A stretch of DNA of 64,000 nucleotides from CALHRB01 sp964473465 (GTDB lineage Bacteria; Bacteroidota; Ignavibacteria; Kapaibacteriales; UBA2268), in contig CAYYPE010000005.1 in the NCBI GenBank assembly GCA_964473465.1, positions 62,001-126,000 of the forward strand. Direction: 5' to 3'. This document shows, in pieces, positions 17,404 to 26,881 of this stretch; within the stretch, counting starts at the first letter, position 1; every line of letters starts with the position of its first letter. The notes beneath the pieces were generated by a model, which saw only the letters and a program-made list of their open reading frames with translations, was not told the DNA's origin and ran no database searches. A program made the position numbers and the translations under genes.

Positions 17404-18240
17404 CTAAACTTTTTCATTTTCAAATAGTTCATAATAGATTTTTTTGAGCATTATAAAATAATCTGTATTATGCACTCTTATTATTGAGGCACCGGAATTT
17501 AAAAGCAAGGAATGAATCAAAACAGTTGGTATATCTCTTTGCATTGGATCAGGTATATCAAGCATCTTTCCAATAAATGATTTTCTGGAAATTCCTAAAA
17601 CCATTGGAACGTTCAAATTCAAAAAATAAGAATGATTTCTAAGTAGTTCAATGTTATGTTCGTAAGTTTTACCAAAGCCAATACCTACATCAGCAAATAT
17701 TTCTTTGGCTCCGAGAGAATGAGCAAGTTTTATTTGTTTTTGTAAAAAATTATATATTTCATCAAGTAAATTTGTATAGACAGGGTTTGTTTGCATGTTC
17801 TGGGGGGTTCCCTTAATATGCATCAGAATTATAGGAATATTGTAATACCCAGCTAATGCAGCAAGTCTCAAATCACTTTGTAAGCCGGAAATATCGTTTA
17901 TAATTTTTACTCCTGATTCAACAGCAGCAAAAGCAACATCATATTTAGTGGTATCAATGGAGAGACAGGCTTCGGGATGGTGTTTTAAGATTCTTTCAAT
18001 GACGGGAATAACCCTTTGAATTTCGGTTTCGGGTGAAACTGGTTCCGAAAAGGGTCTTGTGCTTTCACCGCCTATATCAATGATATCAACACCCATTTCA
18101 ATCATTTTGATGGCATGCTCTGTGGCAGATTGAACTGAAAAAAACTTACCACCATCAGAAAAAGAATCAGGGGTTACATTCAAAATCCCCATAATTTTTG
18201 GGAATTTTGGTTTTTCAAAATAACTTAATGTATCCGTCAT
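17404..18240 (-). CDS. folP: Dihydropteroate synthase
   Basis: FolP (278 aa) joins p-aminobenzoate to dihydropterin pyrophosphate in folate synthesis. Signature 1 is IMGILNVTPDSFSDGG and signature 2 is VDIIDIGGESTRP. Other conserved elements are LSIDTTKYDVA, KIINDISG, ILMHIKGTPQNMQ, ADVGIGFGKT and GISRKSFIG. The N-terminus overlaps the end of the LON-domain gene by 26 bp. Confidence 0.95.
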   Translation of the reverse strand: MTDTLSYFEKPKFPKIMGILNVTPDSFSDGGKFFSVQSATEHAIKMIEMGVDIIDIGGESTRPFSEPVSPETEIQRVIPVIERILKHHPEACLSIDTTKYDVAFAAVESGVKIINDISGLQSDLRLAALAGYYNIPIILMHIKGTPQNMQTNPVYTNLLDEIYNFLQKQIKLAHSLGAKEIFADVGIGFGKTYEHNIELLRNHSYFLNLNVPMVLGISRKSFIGKMLDIPDPMQRDIPTVLIHSLLLNSGASIIRVHNTDYFIMLKKIYYELFENEKV

Positions 18241-18838
18241 TTTTAATCAGTTTTTTTGTTAATTCATCAGGTTCAAGAACAGGTAATATTTTATTTAAGT
18301 GTTCAATAATAAACATTAATCTGTCATTTTCTGAATCAAATGAAAGCAATTTATATTTCTGGATTATGTTAAGACCAATTTTTTGAGCAAATACAAAAGA
18401 AAGATTCTGATCAAATTGGTTGAGATCAGTAATTTCAAAATGATTTATTCCAGATTTTTCAATAATCTTTGAAAACAGTTCGAAGCATTTGTCTATAAGA
18501 GTAGGAATAACAAACTCTTTTCTATCTGTTAATTCTTCATATTCACCAGTAAGATAACCATTCTGACTTGTTGAGTAATTTCTAAGAAGATATCTTGAAA
18601 AGCCTTTTACGATTATATCCATTCTCTTGTCTTCATAAACTTTCGTAATTTCAATAACTTTGGTTGATGTTCCGATTTCAAAAATTTTTGATGACAAAAT
18701 CAAATTAATTCCAAAAAGGGTATCATTCTCAACACACTGATTAATTAACAATTTATATCGTTCTTCAAAAATGTGGAGCTGAATAACCGAGTTCGGAAAT
18801 AAAACCAGATTTAGAGGGAATAAACCTTGTAAATACAT
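18215..18838 (-). CDS. LON substrate-binding (N-terminal) domain protein
   Basis: The 207-residue protein corresponds to the N-terminal LON domain alone. It begins LFPLNLVLFPNSVIQLHIFE, contains FEERYKLL and a beta-rich first half, and continues into a helical second half. The AAA+ and protease domains of Lon are absent. Such stand-alone proteins are widespread and poorly understood; a substrate-binding or chaperone-like role is only assumed. The last 26 bp overlap folP, so the two are translationally linked. Confidence 0.8.
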   Translation of the reverse strand: MYLQGLFPLNLVLFPNSVIQLHIFEERYKLLINQCVENDTLFGINLILSSKIFEIGTSTKVIEITKVYEDKRMDIIVKGFSRYLLRNYSTSQNGYLTGEYEELTDRKEFVIPTLIDKCFELFSKIIEKSGINHFEITDLNQFDQNLSFVFAQKIGLNIIQKYKLLSFDSENDRLMFIIEHLNKILPVLEPDELTKKLIKNDGYIKLF

Positions 18839-18920
18839 TAGTTCGAAGTAAATTTAAATTTCAAAAAAGCAATATAATAAAGAATTAATTAAAAATGATG
18901 AAACGATTAATTGCTTACAG

Positions 18921-19538
18921 CTAATTTATTGGTATAATAATGAAAATAAATAAATCCCATAGCGAATGTGAAATAATAACTGGTATGAGAGATTTTGTTT
19001 TCATATAAATAAACCCCCAGAAAAAACCGCAAATTAAAGCAGCTAACAATAATATCAAATTGAAAGCCCAGATATGAACAAATCCATAAACAAGGGTTGC
19101 AATTATATAGGCTTTGATATCACCATATTTTTCTTGCAAAGAATTTTGAACAAATCCACGCCAGAAAATTTCCTCTGCCGGTCCAATAAGTAAAAACAAA
19201 GATAGTCCAATAAAAAACTTGTCTGCCTGGCTTTTTGTTTTGTAAATATTTGTTATTTCTTGATTGGCAAAATCAAAAATCCATTGTGAGATAAAATTCC
19301 CAAAAAAGAAAAAAATATAGAGGATAAAAGCAGAGATAATCCCATAAAAAATATAAATTAACTTAAAACTAAAAAGGCCTTTTAAGTTACCTCTACTAAA
19401 AAATAAGCTGTATAAAGTCAAAGTAGAGGTTGCAAAAATCATAACAGCCCAAAAATTTAACTTTTGGGCTGTTGCCGGAAAAAACATTAAAAACCAAAAA
19501 AAGGCTGCTAAAAGGCATCCCGAGATTATTTTTATCAT
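18921..19538 (-). CDS. CPBP-family intramembrane metalloprotease
   Basis: This integral membrane protein (205 aa) has about six transmembrane helices. It has the CPBP/ABI (Rce1-like) motifs: EEIFWRGFVQ (glutamate pair and Arg), GFVHIWAFN (His), and ISHSLWDLF (second His). These residues form the putative glutamate/histidine metal site. Substrates are unknown; eukaryotic relatives process prenylated proteins. Its start overlaps the end of menA by 4 bp. Confidence 0.85.
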   Translation of the reverse strand: MIKIISGCLLAAFFWFLMFFPATAQKLNFWAVMIFATSTLTLYSLFFSRGNLKGLFSFKLIYIFYGIISAFILYIFFFFGNFISQWIFDFANQEITNIYKTKSQADKFFIGLSLFLLIGPAEEIFWRGFVQNSLQEKYGDIKAYIIATLVYGFVHIWAFNLILLLAALICGFFWGFIYMKTKSLIPVIISHSLWDLFIFIIIPIN

Positions 19539-20470
19539 ATAAAATAAGAAATTAATATACCAATAGAAAGTAACAAACCAAAAATCATGTGATGTTGTGC
19601 GGTTAAAACATCAAGCATAGCAATTGATGAAGGATTCTCAGCATCCACATTTGAAATCAATTTTACATTTTTTAGAGCGGGTGGTAAGCTAAGAAATACC
19701 AGAAGACTCCAAGGTGAGAGAATTTTGAATAATATCAGTAAAATTACACTTAAAAAGGCTCCAAATATCAGGAAATAATATTCGATTTTAGCTCCCTTTA
19801 AACCTACTAACATAGCTAAAGTTTTTATTTGGGCTCTTCTGTCGTATTTTATATCTCTTGTATTATTAGCATGGAGAATAGCAACAACAAGGAATCCAAC
19901 TGGTATTGAAACAAGAAGAACGTAATAATTCATTTCACCTGTTAGGCCCAAATAAGCTCCAAGAACCAGAAGTGGACCAAATAATAAGAAAATTAATAAA
20001 TCTCCAAGTGCAATATATTTGAATTGAAATGGTTTTGCAGTATAAAAATAACCTCCAATTAGACCAATTAATCCAAGAATCAGAATATCTGTTCCACGTA
20101 AATAAACCAGAATTAAACCTAAGACAAAACCCAAAGCAAAGGATATAATTCCTGCGTTCAAAACCTGTTTTGGTTGAAGTAATCCTTCTACGAGAACTCG
20201 ACTCGAACCAAATGTATCTGACTTATCAACCTGATTTTTGTAATCAAAATATTCTGATACAAGATTTGCTCCAGTATGAAATAATACAGCACAAATTAAA
20301 ATCACCGGAAAAAGAAACCAATAGGTTCCTTCAGTTTTATAAGTAAGAGCTAACATTGCAGCAAGGATCACAGGTGTTACAGAAGCAGAATAAGCAAATG
20401 GTCTGAAAGCTTGTATCCAAATACTTAATTTAGATCTTGTTTTAGAGTTAATTTGTGTTTGTTCATTCAT
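19535..20470 (-). CDS. menA: 1,4-dihydroxy-2-naphthoate prenyltransferase (UbiA family)
   Basis: MenA (311 aa) attaches the polyprenyl tail to dihydroxynaphthoate in menaquinone synthesis at the inner membrane. About eight to nine hydrophobic helices are visible. The first prenyl-binding Asp motif is NLVSEYFDYKNQVDKSD and the second is NNTRDIKYDRR. SSRVLVEGLL is typical of MenA rather than UbiA. The CPBP protease gene follows with a 4 bp overlap. Menaquinone is the likely electron acceptor for the complex I to which the NuoC at 2558 belongs. Confidence 0.88.
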   Translation of the reverse strand: MNEQTQINSKTRSKLSIWIQAFRPFAYSASVTPVILAAMLALTYKTEGTYWFLFPVILICAVLFHTGANLVSEYFDYKNQVDKSDTFGSSRVLVEGLLQPKQVLNAGIISFALGFVLGLILVYLRGTDILILGLIGLIGGYFYTAKPFQFKYIALGDLLIFLLFGPLLVLGAYLGLTGEMNYYVLLVSIPVGFLVVAILHANNTRDIKYDRRAQIKTLAMLVGLKGAKIEYYFLIFGAFLSVILLILFKILSPWSLLVFLSLPPALKNVKLISNVDAENPSSIAMLDVLTAQHHMIFGLLLSIGILISYFI

Positions 20471-20658
20471 ATTTCTTTTCCTCTAAATAAAAAAATAAAA
20501 GTATTATAAAGAATTAATAAAAAAAATATTTCAAATGTAATTGATGATATTTTTTTAAATTTAAAATTTTAGTCATAATAGTAATAAATCAAATTAATTA
20601 TTAATTTAATATTCTTTGTGTTTGTAATATTCAGTTTTTTTTATAAGATAATACTATA

Positions 20659-23058
20659 ATGTCATTTAAGTTAGTAAAGACAGAAAAAAGTGTAGGTAAT
20701 TCGAAAATTCTACAAAATTTAAATAGTGAACAAATCAAAGCAGTAACGAGAACTGATGGACCATTGTTGATAATAGCTGGAGCTGGAAGTGGGAAAACAC
20801 GTGTTTTAACTCACAAGATTGCATATCTTGTTGAACAAGGAGTGAGCCCAAACAATATTTTAGCATTAACATTTACTAATAAAGCTGCCGAGGAGATGAA
20901 ATCCAGAATAGCTTCAATTTTAAATTTCGAAATTGCTTCTAAAGTTTGGGCTGGGACATTTCATTCAATTTTTGCAAGAATTCTGAGAATTGAAGCTGAA
21001 AAACTCGGATATACAAGTTCTTTTACCATTTACGATGAAGATGATTCATTACGTATCATAAAGAATACTATGAATAAATTAGGACTCAGCACTCAGGTTT
21101 ATCAACCAAATGTGATTCGTTCAAAAATATCATGGGCAAAAAATCAGGTGATGAGCTGGATAGAATATCGTAATAGTGCAGAAACTCTAATTGACAAACA
21201 AACCGGTTTAGTGTTCGAACACTATGAAAAAGAATTAAAAAATAGTAATGCTATGGATTTTGATGATTTGTTGATAAATATGAATAGATTATTAGAATCC
21301 TCTAAGGAATTATTGGAAAAATACCAGAATAGATTTAAATACATCCTTGTTGATGAGTATCAAGACACTAACCGAGCTCAATACCTTGTTATAAAAAAAT
21401 TAGCCGGACAAAGCGGTAATATTGCAGTTGTTGGGGATGATGCACAAAGTATTTATAAATGGCGTGGAGCAGACATAAGAAATATCCTTGAATTCGAGCG
21501 AGATTTCAAAGATGCCTCCATAATCAGATTAGAACAAAATTACCGTTCTACTGGTAATATCCTAAGGGCGGCAGATTCAGTTATTAAATTTAATAAGAAT
21601 CAGATAGAAAAAAATCTCTGGACTGACAGAGACCCGGGTGACTTAATTGAAGTTATGGAATATGACGATGATCGTATCGAAGCTTATAAAATAATTGAAA
21701 TTATAAAGAGTAAAATCGAGGATAAAGGTTACAATTTAGGTGATTTTGCTGTTCTATATAGAACAAATGCTCAGTCCTTAGCCCTTGAAAATGCTTGCCT
21801 AAGGAGTAATCTGCCCTATGTGGTTATAGGAAGCACATCATTTTATAAAAGAAAAGAAATAAAAGATGTACTTGCCTATCTTAAGTTTTTGGTTAATCCA
21901 TCGGATAATGAATCATTGATAAGAATGGTGAATGAACCACCCCGTGGAATTGGTCCTGCAACAATAAATCACCTTAGAGAGTTTGCCGATGAAAGAAAAA
22001 TCAGTTTGTTTGCAGCATTCAAATTGGTAGATGAATGTGAATTAGTCCAAGATAGATATAAGGTTTTAGTCAACAAATTTACTGACTTTTTGAGTAATTA
22101 TTTATCCAAATACTCTGAAATTTCATCTGAATTGAGTAATTATGGTATAGATGTAACTAAGTTTTCTGACCAATTGACAGATACACCTTTAGCAAATAAT
22201 GATCTTAATAATTATGAGAATCATTCATTTTTTGCTGCAAAAGTAATTGAACTGATAAAAAATTACATTGAAGATACTACCATTTTGCAAATGTATCGGG
22301 AAATAAACACCGAAGAAGCTCTTGACAGATGGAATAATATCCAGCAATTACTAACGGATATATTCAATTACTTTAATAATCATCCTTTTCATAGATTGGA
22401 AGAATATCTTCAGCAGATAACACTATCCTCGGATATTGACAACAAAGATACATCAAAAGATCAGATAAAACTTATGACGCTCCATTCGGCTAAAGGGCTG
22501 GAATTTCCGGTTGTTTTTATTATTGGGTTAGAGCAAGGATTGTTCCCTATTTCCAAGTCAGAATTCCACCCCGATGAAGAAGAAGAGGAACGAAGATTAT
22601 TCTATGTTGGTATTACAAGAGCCAAGGAGAAATTATTCCTGAGTTATGCAAAGAAACGCCTGAGATTTGGTGACATAGTTGAACAAAACCCATCAAAATT
22701 TCTAACGGAAATAGACCATAGATATATCAAATGGGATCATTCGTTGGTTATGTTGAAAGAACAACGACTACCATCTTTTACAATGAAAGAAACAACTTAT
22801 AATACAAAGTCTCGACCAAAAAATGAAGAACCAGTTTTTGACGATTTAGCAACAAGAGATGATGACTATTCACAAGTTCCATCAAGGGAACTAATCAAAG
22901 TAGGAACAATAGTTAATCACTCACATTTTGGAATCGGACGGATTGAATCCATAACCGGGTCAGATGCAAACAGACAGGCAATGGTTAATTTTCAGTCTGT
23001 TGGTAGGAAAAAACTGATGTTGCAATATGCAAAGTTAGAAATTGTTAAACAAAAATGA
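20659..23058 (+). CDS. pcrA: UvrD/PcrA-type superfamily 1 DNA helicase
   Basis: The 799-residue protein is a 3'-5' SF1A helicase used in DNA repair and replication restart. Walker A is GAGSGKTRVLTHKI. Other motifs are LTFTNKAAEEMK (Ia), DEYQDTNRAQ (II), VVGDDAQSIYKWRGA (III), LEQNYRST (IV), LMTLHSAKGLEFPVV (V) and RRLFYVGITRAKE (VI). The C-terminus (about 750-799) carries the Tudor-like segment VNHSHFGIGRIESI found in PcrA/UvrD. The stop overlaps the start of the HD-domain gene (ATGA). Confidence 0.94.
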   Translation: MSFKLVKTEKSVGNSKILQNLNSEQIKAVTRTDGPLLIIAGAGSGKTRVLTHKIAYLVEQGVSPNNILALTFTNKAAEEMKSRIASILNFEIASKVWAGTFHSIFARILRIEAEKLGYTSSFTIYDEDDSLRIIKNTMNKLGLSTQVYQPNVIRSKISWAKNQVMSWIEYRNSAETLIDKQTGLVFEHYEKELKNSNAMDFDDLLINMNRLLESSKELLEKYQNRFKYILVDEYQDTNRAQYLVIKKLAGQSGNIAVVGDDAQSIYKWRGADIRNILEFERDFKDASIIRLEQNYRSTGNILRAADSVIKFNKNQIEKNLWTDRDPGDLIEVMEYDDDRIEAYKIIEIIKSKIEDKGYNLGDFAVLYRTNAQSLALENACLRSNLPYVVIGSTSFYKRKEIKDVLAYLKFLVNPSDNESLIRMVNEPPRGIGPATINHLREFADERKISLFAAFKLVDECELVQDRYKVLVNKFTDFLSNYLSKYSEISSELSNYGIDVTKFSDQLTDTPLANNDLNNYENHSFFAAKVIELIKNYIEDTTILQMYREINTEEALDRWNNIQQLLTDIFNYFNNHPFHRLEEYLQQITLSSDIDNKDTSKDQIKLMTLHSAKGLEFPVVFIIGLEQGLFPISKSEFHPDEEEEERRLFYVGITRAKEKLFLSYAKKRLRFGDIVEQNPSKFLTEIDHRYIKWDHSLVMLKEQRLPSFTMKETTYNTKSRPKNEEPVFDDLATRDDDYSQVPSRELIKVGTIVNHSHFGIGRIESITGSDANRQAMVNFQSVGRKKLMLQYAKLEIVKQK

Positions 23059-23636
23059 ATTTAAATAATATGGAAACGCACAAGCCAAGTTATGAAGAAG
23101 CTCTTGATTTGTTCCTTAAATATAACAAAACCCAGTCATTAATAAATCATGGCAAAGCTGTGGAATCTGTAATGAGATATTTTGCAAGATTATACGGGGA
23201 AGATGAAGAAAAATGGGGAATAATAGGTTTAGTTCATGATCTGGATTATGAGCAATTCCCTGAAAAACACTGTCAGGTTACTGAGGAAATTCTTAGGCAA
23301 GCAGCTTGGGATGAAGAATATATAAGGGCTGTTCTTTCTCATGCATGGGGCATTTGCTCTAATGTTAAACCTGAATCATTACTCGAAAAAACCTTATATG
23401 CTATAGATGAATTGACAGGATTAATAAATGCCTGCGTGTTGGTACGTCCATCAAAAAGTATTCTTGACCTTGAAGTTAAATCAGTCAAGAAAAAATGGAA
23501 AGAAAAATCATTTGCTGCCGGAGCCAATCGGGAAGTTATCCTCAAAGGAGCAGAAATGCTTGGAATGCCTCTTGATGAATTAATAGATAAAACTATTAAA
23601 GGTATGAGAGAAAAAGCAGAAGAATTAGGTCTTTAA
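23055..23636 (+). CDS. HD-domain (HDIG-like) putative phosphohydrolase
   Basis: The 193-residue protein has the HD-superfamily metal-binding pattern: H in NHGKAVESVM, the HD pair in GLVHDLDYEQFPEKH, and a further His in AVLSHAWGI, with Asp in AIDELTGL. This matches small stand-alone HD hydrolases annotated as phosphohydrolases. Substrate is unknown. The ATG overlaps the pcrA stop (ATGA), suggesting translational coupling. Confidence 0.82.
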   Translation: MNLNNMETHKPSYEEALDLFLKYNKTQSLINHGKAVESVMRYFARLYGEDEEKWGIIGLVHDLDYEQFPEKHCQVTEEILRQAAWDEEYIRAVLSHAWGICSNVKPESLLEKTLYAIDELTGLINACVLVRPSKSILDLEVKSVKKKWKEKSFAAGANREVILKGAEMLGMPLDELIDKTIKGMREKAEELGL

Positions 23637-23792
23637 AGCTAACCCTTTGCTATCAATAACCAGCAACAAAAAAGTTACAATTTATTAAAGATATTGTTAA
23701 CTTTCATTAAAAATATTAATATTGCATTTGTTAAAGGCAACTAAATTTAAAAATAGTTATATTGAATAATTTAATTTGATTAATAGATTTTT

Positions 23793-26309
23793 ATGAAGTT
23801 AATTGAACTTGGTATTGGAGAAAAAGCTATAATATCCAACGTTAAGGGAAGAGGCGCATTTAGAAAGAGAATAATGGAAATGGGGTTCGTTCCCGGTCAG
23901 GAAATACAACCTATTAAAAAAGCACCTTTAAATGACCCAATTGAATACAGAATAATGGGATATGATATCTCATTAAGAAATTCTGAAGCTGAACTGATCG
24001 AGGTTGAAAGGAAGCATAATGACTTAATAATAAATAATTCTTCTTATTTAGGTGTAATAGACAGTCAAATTGTTAAAACTAACGGAAAGTCAAAAGAAAA
24101 AGAAATTGTCGTTGCATTAGTAGGAAATCCTAATTCCGGCAAAACCACAATATTTAATAATGCCTCAGGATTAAGAGAAAGGGTAGGAAATTATAGTGGA
24201 GTAACAGTTGATGCTAAATATGGTAAAATCAATGTGGATGGTTATCAAATTCAGATTGTTGATCTTCCCGGAACTTATTCTTTAACAGCTTACAGTCCGG
24301 AGGAAATGTTTGTCAGGGATTTTATTACTAATAATAACCCTGATATTGTTATTAATATTATCGATGCATCGAATCTCGAAAGAAATCTCTATTTAACAAC
24401 ACAATTAATTGATATGGATATCAAGGTAATAGTTGCCTTGAATATGTATGATGAGTTAACAGAAAAAGGAGACAAATTTGATTATAGAAAATTTGGGGAA
24501 CTACTGGGTATTCCATTTGTACCGACAGTTGCATCAAAAGGGACTGGAATTACAGAATTATTAAACAAAATAATTGAAGTGTATGAAGATAAAGACATAA
24601 CAGTTCGGCATATTCATATCAATTATGGATTAGATATTGAAAACGGTATCAAAGAATTACAGGATTTAATATATAAATCTGGCGATACTAATATTACTAA
24701 CATATATTCAACAAGATTTTTAGCAATTAAATTACTGGAAAAAGATGGTTTAGTATTAGAATTAATCCAAAAATTAAGTAACTATGATGAAATCAAAAAA
24801 AGATTAGACAAAATCATAAAAAAATTAGAAACTGACCAAAAAACTGATACAGAGAGCTTAATTACCGATGCAAGGTATGGATTTATAACTGGAGCCTTAA
24901 AAGAATCCTACAAACCAAATAAAGTTGCTCAAATTTCAAAAACTGAACTTATTGATAGAATAATAACCCACAAATATTGGGGAATACCAATATTTTTATT
25001 CTTTATGTGGTTTACATTTTTTATGACATTTACTCTCGGTGAATATCCAATGAAGTGGATAGAATCAGGTGTGAATTTTCTTGGTATGCTTGTTTCAAAT
25101 TATTTAGCCGATGGGTTTCTGAAAGATTTCCTGATTCAGGGTGTTTTAGGTGGTTCAGGAAGTGTTCTTGCATTTCTTCCAAATATAGTTTTACTATACT
25201 TTTTTATTTCGATAATGGAAGATACAGGATATATGGCAAGAGCAGTATTCATTATGGATAAGGCAATGCATAAAATTGGTTTGCACGGAAAATCCTTTAT
25301 CCCTTTATTAATGGGTTTTGGCTGCAATGTTCCAGCTATTATGTCATCAAGAATAATTGAAAGCAAAAAGGACAGACTTATAACAATTCTGATTAATCCA
25401 TTTATGTCCTGCTCAGCCCGGTTGACAGTTTTCATTTTATTCATTAGTGCTTTTTTTGATTCTTATCAGTCAATAATACTTTTTTCACTTTATTTACTCG
25501 GAGTGGCTCTCGCTTTATTATCTGCATTATTATTCAGAAAAACTTTTTTTAGGAAAGAGGATATACCTTTTGTTATGGAATTGCCACCATACAGATTACC
25601 TACTATGAAAAGCATTATTAAGCATATGTGGTACAGAGCAAAACAATATTTGAAAAAGGTAGGGGGTGTGATTTTAGTAGCATCTGTAATTATTTGGTTT
25701 CTTGGATATTTTCCAAGAGAAGCCAATTATTCAAGGAATTATGATATACTAATTTTAGATACCAAAGAAAATTATCAATTATTGCTTAATGAAGCAAAAG
25801 ATGATAAATCTAAATTTCAAAAAATTCAAGATGAAATGAATATGGTAATCAAGAACATTGAATTAGAGAAAGAAGCTGAAAGACAAGAACAATCATATAT
25901 TGGCAGGATTGGACTCTTTATTTTACCAGTAATGGAGCCTCTTGGTTTTGACTGGAAAATGAGCATAGGACTATTATCAGGACTATCAGCAAAAGAAGTC
26001 GTTGTTGGAACCTTAGGAGTACTTTATCAAGCTGGCGAAGATGACGAACAACAACTGATAAATAAATTAAGACAACAAACTTATAAATCCGGTGATAAGA
26101 AAGGTCAATTAGTGTTCAATCCACTTGTTGCTTTTTCGTATTTGATATTTATACTAATATACTTTCCATGTGTAGGAGTAATATCTGCGATTAAGCGTGA
26201 ATCAGGTGGCTGGAAATGGGCTGTATTTGTGGCTGTATATACAACTACATTGGCATGGATCTTATCATTTTTATGTTATCAGGTTGGATCTTTGATAACA
26301 GGTTTATAA
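23793..26309 (+). CDS. feoB: Ferrous iron transporter FeoB with fused N-terminal FeoA domain
   Basis: The 838-residue protein imports Fe(II) across the inner membrane. Residues 1-75 are a FeoA/SH3-like domain (KLIELGIGEKAII, RIMEMGFVPGQEI). The G domain follows with GNPNSGKTT (G1), DLPGTYSL (G3) and NMYDE (G4). The C-terminal membrane part contains the Gate/FeoB_C regions (MGFGCNVPAIMSSR, MSCSARLTVFILF, GLSAKEVVVGTLGVL). FeoA and FeoB are separate genes in E. coli. Regulation by the DtxR-family protein at 12436 is plausible but unproven. The gene converges on greA with a 3 bp gap. Confidence 0.95.
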   Translation: MKLIELGIGEKAIISNVKGRGAFRKRIMEMGFVPGQEIQPIKKAPLNDPIEYRIMGYDISLRNSEAELIEVERKHNDLIINNSSYLGVIDSQIVKTNGKSKEKEIVVALVGNPNSGKTTIFNNASGLRERVGNYSGVTVDAKYGKINVDGYQIQIVDLPGTYSLTAYSPEEMFVRDFITNNNPDIVINIIDASNLERNLYLTTQLIDMDIKVIVALNMYDELTEKGDKFDYRKFGELLGIPFVPTVASKGTGITELLNKIIEVYEDKDITVRHIHINYGLDIENGIKELQDLIYKSGDTNITNIYSTRFLAIKLLEKDGLVLELIQKLSNYDEIKKRLDKIIKKLETDQKTDTESLITDARYGFITGALKESYKPNKVAQISKTELIDRIITHKYWGIPIFLFFMWFTFFMTFTLGEYPMKWIESGVNFLGMLVSNYLADGFLKDFLIQGVLGGSGSVLAFLPNIVLLYFFISIMEDTGYMARAVFIMDKAMHKIGLHGKSFIPLLMGFGCNVPAIMSSRIIESKKDRLITILINPFMSCSARLTVFILFISAFFDSYQSIILFSLYLLGVALALLSALLFRKTFFRKEDIPFVMELPPYRLPTMKSIIKHMWYRAKQYLKKVGGVILVASVIIWFLGYFPREANYSRNYDILILDTKENYQLLLNEAKDDKSKFQKIQDEMNMVIKNIELEKEAERQEQSYIGRIGLFILPVMEPLGFDWKMSIGLLSGLSAKEVVVGTLGVLYQAGEDDEQQLINKLRQQTYKSGDKKGQLVFNPLVAFSYLIFILIYFPCVGVISAIKRESGGWKWAVFVAVYTTTLAWILSFLCYQVGSLITGL

Positions 26310-26312
26310 TTC

Positions 26313-26786
26313 TTATTTTGAAATTTCAATTATTTCGAAAGTTGTCCTTCCTGCAGGAACAACAATTTCTACCACATCACCTTTTGTTCTACCCAGAAGT
26401 GCTTTACCGATGGGTGAAGTAACTGAAATTTTTTTCTTCTCAAAATCTGCTTCTTCAGGACTTACGAGAGTGTATTCAAAATGTTTATTAGTTTTAACAT
26501 TTTTAACCTTGACTTTTGATAAAATATAAATTTTATCGGAAGGTAGTTCTTCGGGTTTAATAATCTGAGCTTTCGCCAGCATTCCCTCCAACTTGGAAAT
26601 TTTAATTTCGAGCAATTCCTGTTCATGCTTAGCAGCTTCGTATTCAGCATTTTCAGATAAATCGCCATGAGAACGAGCATCAGCAATTTTCTGGGCAATT
26701 TCTCTTCTTGCTCTGAACTTTAAATCTCTGATTTCTTCTTCGATTTCTCTGGCTCTATCAATAGTTAAATAAACAGTATCACTCAT
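26313..26786 (-). CDS. greA: Transcription elongation factor GreA
   Basis: GreA (157 aa) rescues backtracked RNA polymerase by stimulating transcript cleavage. The N-terminal coiled coil contains DARSHGDLSENAEYEAAK, whose acidic tip is the functional site. The C-terminal FKBP-like domain contains VSPEEADFEKKKISVTSP and GKALLGRTKGD. An AGAGG ribosome-binding site precedes the ATG. It is the last gene of the GNAT-to-greA run on the minus strand, 95 bp after ribBA. Confidence 0.95.
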   Translation of the reverse strand: MSDTVYLTIDRAREIEEEIRDLKFRARREIAQKIADARSHGDLSENAEYEAAKHEQELLEIKISKLEGMLAKAQIIKPEELPSDKIYILSKVKVKNVKTNKHFEYTLVSPEEADFEKKKISVTSPIGKALLGRTKGDVVEIVVPAGRTTFEIIEISK

Positions 26787-26881
26787 TATAACCTCTATAT
26801 TGAAAAAAAATGTTGAATTGTTTTATATGTTTAACAATTCAACAGGCAATATTACGAATAATTTTTAATTATATTTTATAT

